Origin: Atherinomorus stipes
Taxonomy: Eukaryota > Chordata > Actinopteri > Atheriniformes > Atherinidae
Length of the DNA: 64,000 nt
Direction of reading: 5' to 3'
Assembly (NCBI GenBank): GCA_023101725.1
Contig: JALJCO010012682.1
Location: 2,666,001 to 2,730,000 of the forward strand
A program made the translations under genes and the position numbers. This document shows positions 54,267-64,000 of the stretch, one piece after another (position 1 is the first letter of the stretch; each line of letters opens with the position of its first letter). A model generated the notes under the pieces. It did not search any database and was not told where the DNA came from. It saw only the letters and a program-made list of their open reading frames with translations.

Positions 54267-56842
54267 TTAATTGCCGGTGCTCTTTGCGGCGTCGCTGCTA
54301 CCAATGCCCAGGTAGGTGGCCGCCGTCTCCGTAGCACTTTGGAGTGGGACAATCACGCTGTCCAGGAGGCCTTTAAGGGTGTTGATCTGATCAGAATCCA
54401 GGTTCTGGTAGACATAGTAGAGAGAACCGCCCACCACGACGAGGAGCAGGAGCTTAAGCAACACTGACAGAAAGCCTCGTCGGACAGGTGCTTTGCTTGA
54501 GGAGATGGAGCTGCTTGGTCGGCATATCGACTCAGAGTAAGTTTGGCTTTCGGTGTGGACGCTGTGCTGCACACGGGACTCATCCAGCCAGTATTCACTT
54601 GGTTTTATGGGTCGACCAGCCGCCCCTCTGATTGGACGTCTGCATGTTGCGCTGATGGGACAAACAATATATTCAACTTCCTATTTTATTACCAGTCACT
54701 TTAGATTTACAAATAACTTGCTTCTCAATTATGTAAGCATCTCAACACGTGGAAAAATAAAGAGTATGATTAAGTGTTACCTGATGCCTGTGGGAGTGCT
54801 TATTTCATTGGCAAGGATATCTTCCACCACACTCTCGCTGACCTTTTTGGGGGTCTCCTCAATAACAACCTCCTCCACCACCTGCAAATATAGTACAAAA
54901 GATGCTCACAAAAACTCCAACTTAACATCAGTTACCTAGATTAGTGAACGATAAGATGCACCTCACCTTGGTTTGCCGTCTGCTGCTAGTCCGGACAGTG
55001 ACAGGAGTTTTCCCTCTGCTTCTCACAGGCTTCTCTACCACAGGAACTGGCTCTGGTTCTGGGGCAGCAATCTCTTCTAAAACACAAACATACAAAAACA
55101 TACAACTTACTTGTTGCAAGTCAGGAAAGGTTTGAAAACATCCCAAGAAATATGATTAAAGCTCACCGTCTTCTTTGTCACTATACTGGTCAGAATTTGT
55201 GTTGCCGTTCTGGTTACTGTCTGCCTTGGGGATAGTTGTGACATCTGTAGGAGCTTCAGGTTCAGCTGCAGGCTCGTCCATAAGCTTCTGTAGCTTCTTC
55301 TCGTATACCTTACGAGTAGAAGCTAAATGGACAGAGAAGGAGGCTGAGAATGCAAACTATATTTTTTTGGTCATTTTATATGACAAGAATTTCAGGATCT
55401 ATTCTCGTTTCTCCTGTCTCATTGGAAAAAGCCCCACTTTGTTCTGCATTGCACATCCCAAATATCAGCGGTTAACAGGCTAAGAGTGGCAACTGCTTTG
55501 TAAAAGCTTGCAAAATAGTCTGAAAATATAATTTTTGGACATAAACAGTAAATACAGTCCAAGTCAAAAGTTTAGACACATGGACACATTCTTTTAGAAT
55601 GAAAAGGTGTGTCCAAACTTTTGACTGGTACATTACATTACAAACCTGTGTACTACACAGTTCAGCAGATGAAAATAGAGCCATGTGTGAATCTGTTTTA
55701 ACTGATTATAAACCATAATCTTGGAGTCATGAATTATGCACATTTACAAATGATTTACTTCCTCACACAAGTAAGAAATGGAATCATCTAACACAAACAG
55801 GTGATTAATATATCTGATTTGTTAGCTTCTGTGCGAATTTGTATTTCTGACACTCACTTGGGATTTCTGTAAAAATGCTACCAAGCAACACAAGTACTCA
55901 AAACTGAAAATGAATGCATTCATGGTATCAAGAATTTCCATTTCTATTTCACACACACAAATTTCCCCATAAACAGTATAAGATACTTTTCAAAGACAGG
56001 CTTTAAAAAAAGGAATAATAATAGGAAAAGGATAATAACAATCTAAAGCAATTCTCAAAACTAAATAAAACAATTTTCCATTCATCACAATTTTAAAAAA
56101 GTGATATATTTTCCAAATTCTGACATTTCATTGCTTGATTAAACGCTTGTACTGATTAAATGTGAATTGCTGTTTAATTTGGTTAAGTTCTGCATGAATT
56201 GATAATAAAATGTAAAATGTTACAGTTTTATTATCAAAGTTAAAAATCTACTAAATTGGACTTTGTTATTGTAAATTGTTTAAAATCATGTTATAGCCAC
56301 GAAGAGTCCAAAAAGGACGTCCAGAACTCACCAACAATGGGTCCCGACTCCACACCATGCTTTGCCAGCTGTTGTTTTAAATCTTCATCTGTGAGATCTG
56401 TCACCTCCGTCTCCTCAGTGCGAGGCTTATCTGTCTTTTTGGTAGCTTTCTGTTATGAGATTTTAAATGCATCAGTGAATGCAAATGGAGGGAGGAAAAA
56501 AGAAAAATGAGAGAGATCGAAACTTTAGTCCAAACGGATGCATGGCGGCAGATGTGACACAATTAATCAACACGTTAAAAATCAATGTGGCTTAGAAATA
56601 AAACTTACTCTTCCAGAGCGGCTTTTGTTGGACACCACGGGAGCAGGTAACTCCTCATCGCTGGAGAAAGTGTCTGCAGGCGGACTCTTCTTGTTGTTCA
56701 GTATGGTCAGGTTTTTTAGATAGAGCTGCACATACACTTCTTTCTTCTGATCTCCGCTGGGAAGTGGCACATTGTTTGCTGTAAGCTCGTTCTTCAGCTT
56801 ATCTTTCGTAAGAACCGACGGATCTTCGAGGAATTCTGCCAT
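54267..56842 (-). CDS. tmpo: Thymopoietin / lamina-associated polypeptide 2 (membrane isoform)
   Basis: LAP2 is an inner nuclear membrane protein that binds lamin B and the chromatin protein BAF. Six coding exons join in frame: 56842-56609, 56449-56332, 55322-55167, 55076-54967, 54881-54781 and 54651-54267, giving 367 residues. It starts [20 protein letters not shown], the LEM-like DNA-binding domain (about 5-48). The LEM domain follows (about 95-140: [29 protein letters not shown]). Next come a Glu/Pro/Lys-rich linker with [16 protein letters not shown] and the conserved [19 protein letters not shown] block. The C-terminal transmembrane segment is about residues 301-318 ([18 protein letters not shown]). 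It is shorter than human LAP2 beta (454) because the central linker is shorter. No exon for the soluble alpha isoform was seen. Whether it is tmpoa or tmpob cannot be told. Confidence 0.95.
55556..55629. mobile_element. Miniature Tc1-type element in tmpo intron 2
   Basis: Very short element whose two ends, 'agtcaaaagtttagacaca' and 'tgtgtccaaacttttgact', are near-perfect inverted repeats about 20 bp apart. The sequence matches termini of a common fish Tc1 family. TA dinucleotides occur next to both ends. Confidence 0.7.
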
Positions 56843-57247
56843 GCTAACTTATTTCTAAACCAGTGTGAGATTGCGCGCGTTGCAGTTCGCAGCTAACGGA
56901 AATAGGCGAGGTAATAAAACCGCTACAAAAACAACAACACCGGGAACGTGAGCGAATAGCGCTGTTGTCAAACAGAAGTGGCGCCTTCCCGCTGCCTGCT
57001 CAGCTAACAGCACGGAGGCGGTTTATCTAAATAAACGTGGAGTCTTGCTTGTTAGCCCACGAGCGAGAGTGTCAATAGATATTATTTATTTTTCGAAAAC
57101 AGATCCACGCATGTGCTGAACATGAAACCCGCGAAAAAATAAATAATAACTTGCTACAAATAGACTGAATTAGCTTAGCTTCTAACCGGTCCACTTGCTT
57201 CTGTCTGTCCGCGGTCGCATCAAGGCCACAAAACGAACTGTCTTGTC

Positions 57248-57285
57248 ATTGGACGGCCGACCGCAGTAAACCGCAATCTGATTGG
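57248..57285 (-). promoter_or_regulatory. Two CCAAT boxes upstream of tmpo
   Basis: ATTGG (CCAAT on the minus strand) at 57248-57252 and 57281-57285, 33 bp apart, in a CpG-containing patch about 410 bp upstream of the tmpo start codon. Paired NF-Y sites are frequent in proliferation-linked promoters. A divergent plus-strand transcript from the same region cannot be excluded. Confidence 0.4.
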
Positions 57286-60245
57286 GTTGCTATGAATGGC
57301 AAACTGGCAAGTCGCCGCCACAAAGGAAACGGGGGTTGTGTGTTTTACACAACAGCTTTGCACAAATCCTGTTGAAAGATATTTGTAAAATTGTAACAGT
57401 TGTTGTCAAATTCGAGTTAAAGTTTAAAATCTGTGTTGAAAGGAAATGTTTGGCGAAAAATTATCATGACGATTTAGAACTAAATGGTCAAAGGGGACAT
57501 ACAGCTGCTCTTTCAATCTGCCGTTTTTATTGCAGGATCTAGGTTTCATCCTAATAACTGATAACAATCAGCTAATAGTGATAGTATATAAAGGTTTTAA
57601 CAACATAGACAGGGGCAAATGTAAAGCGATTAAATCGGCCGCCCCTTTCTCCCAGAAGGGGGCAGCACAACCACGTAATTCAGAAACACAAGCGGGTTTA
57701 GCTCTCTTGAGAAATTTGTCAGTCACAAGTAAGTAATCAAACCAGCCTCTTTAATAGGTTTCAGCATATTTCATAAACATGTGCTCTGATTCTATGGAAA
57801 CATGACATACCGTTAATCAATAGCACAACTTCTCAGTCAATATGAAACAACTGGAAAGCTTAAGAAAACGGAAAATGGCAGACTAACTTACTTTTTCCAG
57901 CTACACATATGCACACTTGGGTAATAGTTGTCAAATGTGAGGGTTTGTGACTTTTTTTTTTTTTTTTACAGCATTGTGTTGAGAATAGATTTCACTTGGA
58001 CTGTCTTGAACAAAATAATTAAGGCATCAAGAAACTACGAGCTGGACAGTTTTTTTTGCCCAGCAATGAGACTAAAGTAATTTTTCTCGATGTTGAGTCT
58101 ATCTCCTAATTATATGATGGATACAAATTTGATGGTTGGAAAAAGGCAATTTCTCTCTCTTTTTTTTCTTCTCATTTTTAGGATTTTCTGACATTTTGAT
58201 ATGTGATTAAAATGAATGAAGTAAAAGATAACTGATGGATTAACCAACATGGAAATAACTTACTAACGTGATAGTGTTAAAACATGTCCCGTCTGTCTTG
58301 GGTCTCGAGGCATGTTGGTCTCTAACCCCACCCCCACAGCTGTGGGGACAGTGGTTTGAGGTGGCACTGCGCAGCTCCCCACCTGTCCTTCAGACCGGCC
58401 TCTTTGAGATGCTGCTGCAAAAACCAAGCAATTGATCCCTGCCTCAGCCCCAGACCACACTAAAACACAGCACTTCAAGTGTAGTTCAGCTTTTCCATAG
58501 TGGATTTGCCAATGGAGTGTAAGTGTAGAAAATGTTGAGCCCTTGAGAAACACCTCTTAAGCTTTCTTTGTATGTAATTTACACAGAAAATAAGGTTCAG
58601 GCCAAGAATCATAGAGAGTGCCTCTTTAAGCATAACAGTCATGGCCTCTGAAAAATGATCAAAGCCTACTCTTTAATCGTCAACATTCACATTTTCAAAA
58701 TGAGTTCATTTTAAATGGAACTGCTGCGCCTGATGTCAACCACTCAGTTTATTTGATATTTCTTGACAGATGATTCTTATATAAATCTTGAGGACAAATG
58801 AAATAACTGACACAAAAGCAATTAATTTGAAAATAACAACCAGTGAAGAGTTACAGAAAGTTGAATTGGCAATTGAATTATTAAATGTTATGTTGTCCTT
58901 GGAAAAGATGGTGCATCTCAAATGAACACAAACTCCAACATTCATGCTTTAAAAGAGGATTTCTGATCATTTAGAAAAAAAGTTGAACACAGACTCCTCA
59001 CTTGAGTTTATCTTGGATTTTTAGCCATTTCTAAATCCCAATTGAGCCAACCACAGAAGTACCTTAGGAAAAGTCAACCTTTACCACCCAGTGAATGTCT
59101 GATCCAATTCCACTGACACAACAAAATACATACTTGTGAAATTAATCAATGCTGCACAGTTTCAGCACACTGTAAGATAATAGGTGTGTCCCCCTTTTGG
59201 GGATACATGTGTTGCTGGTCCAAAAGTATTTTTTAGTCTAATAAAAGTTTCACCTCAACATCCTTACATAATCAGAGCATTTTATATTGCCATGCACTAC
59301 TTAAAAAAAAGTCAGTTTTCCTGCAATAATCTATCACAATAATCTCTAATCCTCTAAAGATGTTATTACTCACTGCCAAACTAATTAAGATCAAGTCCTG
59401 GGTAGTTTCCTGTCCAATAAGGAGGGTAGGATGCGGGCAGCAGGAGCTGTGTATTTCACCAGGGTTCAGATTTGTGTGTCCTGGCCTTGGAACAACCATC
59501 TAGTAATGCTCACACAGTATATTTTCATCTGTTGACAATCCAAACTCTACTTAAAGGACACACACTTAGTTGTAGGTATTTCTGTCAGAAGGAAAAATGA
59601 GACTGCCTCTCTGGCCTTGTTGATGCCCATTTGGCCACCTGCCTGTTTGTATCATAAGCACTCTTCTATATATTTGTATTACTATTATGATTTGGGTTTT
59701 TTCCCGTTTGATTTGGCCATTGAATATAGAGACACACTTGCCCATGTCCTCACTGAACTTAAAGTAAACATTATTGTGTGTGAAGTGAATGAAGAAGTTC
59801 ACACTGTGGCACTCATGGGACATCATATTGAATCATCTGGGGGAAAATTTAGTGAAGGCCATCAATCTCCATTATTTGTAAGGCATATGTATTATTTTAA
59901 GAGACCCACTGAAAGTGTTTCCTACAGTTGCTGGTAAAATTTGCAGCAGTAACACAGAAGTTCTCCAATCGAATAACACAATTCAGATCTTTGTTTATGT
60001 GGAACAAACAGTCCTCATGCTGAATGGTGCAGAAACGATGTCAAGGCAGCTTGCAGCCTTCCAAAACCAGCTCCGTTTTAATGTCAGATGCAGACAGCAA
60101 ATACAGCACTTCTCCCCAGCAGCATACAGCCTATCACTACCATTAAAGGCAAGAGCAAAATAGATTCTTCTGACAGCTCCAAAACCAACTCCTGAATGAA
60201 AGAATAAGACAGGTCCATTTTACCATAGATGCTGTATCCCAGAAG
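57286..60245. other. Intergenic, no gene seen
   Basis: AT-rich sequence. Frames at about 58263-58553 and 59617-59937 have no recognisable domain, splice support or codon pattern. Nothing else was recognised. Confidence 0.4.
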
Positions 60246-60475
60246 ACTGTCCAGGGGTGTCCAAAGTCGGTCCTTGAGGGCTGCTGCTCAGCAGGTTTAT
60301 GATGCCTCCCTGCGCCAACACTCCAAATTAACGACCCAACGACCCAAATTAAATGAATCCAACAGCACAAGTTCAGCACAATGACTCGTTAATTTGAGTC
60401 AGGTGTGTCTGTGCAGGCAGACAGAAAACCTGCAGGACTGTTGCCCTCAAGGACCGGAGCTGGACACCCCTGGTT
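60246..60475. mobile_element. Palindromic MITE, copy 5 (best preserved)
   Basis: The left end 'caggggtgtccaaagtcggtccttgagggc' mirrors the right end 'gccctcaaggaccggagctggacacccctg'. Inside, 'gcaggtttatgatgcc' pairs with the 'aaaacctgcagg' arm. The termini CAGGGGTG/CACCCCTG fit a hAT-type non-autonomous element. About 230 bp, no coding capacity. Confidence 0.8.
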
Positions 60476-60639
60476 TAGACACACGAGGAACTATAACAGC
60501 ACATCTACCCAGCATGACAACAGAACAGGTTTACAATTTCAACAACAAAGCACAGCTAGCACAGCTTGGGAAGAGCAAGGAAAATTCCAAACCCTCCAGC
60601 TGAAATCCAACATGAGTCTGAAAACATCTGAATCTGCTA

Positions 60640-61102
60640 GTCAAAAAGGATGAGGACCCCACACAGGTGGACATTCAGGACTGTTGGGTGAAAAATCTGT
60701 CTGACAGGAACCTGACAACCAGAAAAAGATGCCAAAAGACTTAACTTGCGACATCATTCACCACATCAGCTACCTGGGGCAGACCTCGTCACTGACCCAG
60801 AGTCAGCAATAAAGAATGACAACATAACGGAGGCTGAAGAACAACTCAGGATGAAGGTATAGCAGCAGCCCTCTTCCATGCCAAACCTGCTGGGTCAAAT
60901 CTCTCACCACTGGCAAGGAGAGTTGTGGCATCCCTCAGCAGAGACAAAAACATCAACATTTGCCAGCAGGTCCTCTGCTGTCCTCAACACAGCAGATTAA
61001 CAGCAAAGTAACTATATTATTGAGTGACAGCAAACCTATGAAGTTTGGAAGAGTGACCCAACAAACAGGTGAAAAAGAAGGTGACAGACTTCATGCTAAA
61101 TC
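60640..61102 (+). pseudogene. Penelope-like retroelement fragment, frameshifted
   Basis: Broken plus-strand frames give VKNLSDRNLTT, then a WGRPRH-like segment, ITEAEEQLRMKV, LARRVVASLSRDKNINI and SKVTILLSDSKPMKFGRVTQ, then GDRLHAK / MKKKVTDFML. The order and wording recall the N-terminal part of reverse transcriptase in Penelope-like elements of fish (NLS...LT, ...LSKD..I, ...LLSDTNTY...). The catalytic motif and the GIY-YIG endonuclease are absent. The fragment stops at the start of the ATCT array. Confidence 0.5.
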
Positions 61103-61103
61103 A

Positions 61104-61398
<295 letters not shown>

Positions 61399-64000
61399 AA
61401 ATGACTCAAGAAATCTACCTAAATGAGAAAATGAGAAAAGGAAAAAATAAAAAAATAGATGAAACCATTCTCCTGGAAAGTATCTAAATTAAAATACATT
61501 TTGTCATACAGTACATCCAGGCTACAACATCTGGGGGACAAAAAAGAAAGAAAGAAAAAAAAAAAAGACCACCCATACTTGATTCAAGCTCTTAGCTTTA
61601 TTGGACACTGATGGTATGGCAAATACAATTACAACAAACAAACAAAAGTAAGCGAAAAACAAACAAACAACAATAAAAAACAAAACAAAACAAAAAAAAG
61701 CCTTTCCAGTCAAAACAAACAGACACAAAAATATCCATTGATAATTAATTATGTTTAATGTTTATTTCCTCAGCTTAATTTAGTTTGGCATTTACATCCA
61801 ATTGTGTATTTCAAAGCTGCAGCACATTAAAAAGAAAAGTTAGAAAATAATTTTTAATCATACCATTTCTTCTCACTGAAAACATAATAAATGTTTCTCA
61901 AAGATAATACCTTACATGTCAGCTACAGATGAATATTGTTTTTTTTTTTTTGCAGTGCTGAGATTAGTTCTTCAAAAACACAGATATTTGATGACACTGC
62001 TTTTGTACAAAATGTTTCTTATATTGACTGTTTGGCATCACCCATCGGGAATAAGATCTGTCTTTAAAAACATCATTACAAAAATACCACCATCCCAACC
62101 TTTTTGGATATGCTCCAGGTCCGAAAAGCAAAAATAAATTTATATCAAAAAACAAAATGAATCTGACAAGACAAAACATGGAATGTATTGGTTTTATTCT
62201 GTCTACAATGGAATAAACATAAAAGTACATGTAAGAGCCATTGTGCTTTTGTTTGCATTTTCCGTCCCATCCCAGGTTTGTTGATTTGGGGTTGCATGCA
62301 ATGTCCAGTTAAACACACAGTTTGAAGGTACAGAACAGAGCAGATTTAAAAAAAAAAATCATCTGGATGTAAGCATAGGCAACTGTTCACTAACTTGCTC
62401 CTGAAATTAACTTTACGAGGTAATGTCAATGTTGTGTTAACTGCTTATTCTGCTGCCTCCCAGTGGCCAAAATAAATCCACTGTGCCTGAGCATAGACCT
62501 GAGCCCCCCGAGGGTAAAGGACTTAGAAACACTGTAATTCTATACTTCAAGAAATAAAGGGAATTTTAATCCAAAACAGCCAGTAATGCCAAAGTTTTAT
62601 GTTATACATGCATAATATGGCATTAAGGGAGTCATCTCATTTGACAGATTTCAGAAAAAAGAAAATACTATCAAAGTTCATCAAGAGGTAGATCCTTTTT
62701 TTAATGCCTAACACGGCTGAACCAAATGGCCGATGGTTCACGACTAAAAAAGAGAGGGCGACCTCACACAGGTGACTGCCAGACTCTTGAGTTAACAGGA
62801 AAGAAATATTTCCGTGCTTTACTTGGCTGAATCTCTCAACAGATCTGCCTCTGCTTAGTTTTTCTGTTTGCGTGGCTGAACACTGGTACTAGACCAGTTT
62901 GGGAAGAGCCAAAGACTTATTATAAAAAGCTCCTGTAATGTGTCTGTTGTGACACTGCCATGCCCCTCCAATGTTTCCTCTCTTTTGTGGATGCCTGGGC
63001 TCTGAGGTCACAAACTCCTCACTCAAATGAGAAATTGCTGTTTGGAAGTGTTAAGCTAATGTAATGAATGAGAAGTGGACAATCACCAGAGACTCTACAC
63101 CACCCTTTAGTGCAAGTGCTCAATGAATGCAGCATTTTATTGCAATCATTGGCAGGCCTTGAGGTCAATTTCCATATTACGTACTGCAAAAGGAAAGAGA
63201 ACGGATTTTATCAAAGCTGACAACAAGAAACCTCTTTGGGGATCTTTGTGTGAGGTGCCTCCATAGACTGACAAGACCATGCTTGTAATTTCCTACTGGT
63301 TGATGTGGGGGGCTTTCTGGTGTCAAGTTATTATAAGTAATAGTTCTCAGTTCTGTATCCACTGCAGCCAAGACAAACCTTAGCCGATATCTTATCTTTT
63401 TAATCTTGAAATAGGAAACTTTTGGGCCTCAGTGTCTCACTGGCAGAATGAGCTGCTCTTCATTTGGATCCATTATTTGGAGAGCACACCAGTAAGTGCA
63501 TCATATGAGTAAAAAGCACTTGCTGCCATGTTTACCATTCTTCCAGGAGGCAGCCTTGAAATGAGGAATGTTGTAGCAGCTCATAGTTTTGGGTAGCAAA
63601 ACACCGGGGGCCTATCGATGCTCTGAAGCCTCACAGCGTGGCTCATCCGTGCCAGCGGTAAAGGACAAATGTGCCAAAGTCTGCTGGGTTTGGCTCTTTT
63701 CTCACCCCCTGGCGTCCAACACTGATGTATCCAGCTGAGGTACAATAATTTGACACCTCTTAAGCAGCTGGACCTTTAAGCGTGACAACCACTGCTTTGT
63801 TTTATATTCCTGCCTATTTTGAACGCAATAAAAATTACAGTCAGCAACATCTAAACTGTGTTTTTATCCACTTTGGACTTCTGCCCCTCCCCACCCCCTT
63901 CAATCTCCTTTATCCCTCCCTTTCCGATGTGGGATTTAACATACACTTTGTGGTAACCCTGCAAAGTTATCAGTTTTTTCAATGTTCTCTCACACTGAAT
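61399..64000. other. No gene recognised; possible 3' UTR of a gene beyond the window
   Basis: A minus-strand AATAAA is at 61597-61602 (TTTATT on plus) and a plus-strand AATAAA at about 63828-63833. The segment 61740-63990 is less repetitive than elsewhere, which would fit a long 3' UTR of a minus-strand gene starting beyond 64000. No exon could be confirmed. Confidence 0.3.

Noticed and set aside
59617..59937. 106-codon plus-strand frame
   Set aside because: AT-rich, no recognisable domain or flanking splice signals; consistent with chance.
63177..63371. 64-codon minus-strand frame starting MAAVDTELRT
   Set aside because: No family recognised and no splice support. May lie in a 3' UTR, so not called as coding.

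Overview
The window is vertebrate nuclear DNA and looks like a teleost fish, most likely a percomorph. Evidence: AT-rich sequence, intron-split genes with GT/AG junctions, long microsatellites, Tc1-like elements with long terminal repeats, L2/Rex-type LINE fragments, a tRNA-derived SINE, palindromic MITEs, and a lactate dehydrogenase that resembles the fish eye/liver LDH-C form. There are no operons, phage or CRISPR arrays.

Six genes can be rebuilt exon by exon, with every junction in phase. From left to right they are: (1) a small unrecognised basic protein, minus strand, 939-3545; (2) chchd3/mic19, a MICOS subunit, minus, 21543-29443, with a very large Pro/Ala/Val/Glu-rich second exon; (3) slc35b4, an ER/Golgi nucleotide-sugar transporter, minus, 31916-35949; (4) golt1b, an ER-Golgi traffic protein, plus, 37261-38728; (5) spx, the spexin neuropeptide precursor, plus, 42366-43061; (6) an LDH-B-class lactate dehydrogenase, minus, 44054-49325, with a one-base frameshift in its first coding exon; and (7, counting the unrecognised gene) tmpo/LAP2, an inner nuclear membrane protein, minus, 54267-56842.

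Layout: 1-3.7 kb holds the unrecognised gene. 3.7-21.5 kb is gene-poor and full of decayed repeats and microsatellites. 21.5-43.1 kb is gene-dense, with slc35b4 and golt1b divergently transcribed from facing promoters. 43-57 kb holds ldh and tmpo. 57-64 kb has no recognisable gene but contains a MITE, a Penelope-like fragment and a 295-bp GATA/ATCT array. The neighbourhood matches parts of human 7q33 (CHCHD3, SLC35B4), 12p12 (GOLT1B, SPX, LDHB) and 12q23 (TMPO). The genes share no single pathway. They cover mitochondrial inner-membrane shape, ER/Golgi transport, peptide signalling, glycolysis and nuclear-envelope structure.

I did not find a wholly new system. The best leads are the expanded chchd3 exon, the unrecognised gene with a CDE/CHR-like promoter element, the altered processing site after the spexin peptide, the ldh frameshift, and a SINE and LINE that share a 3' tail.
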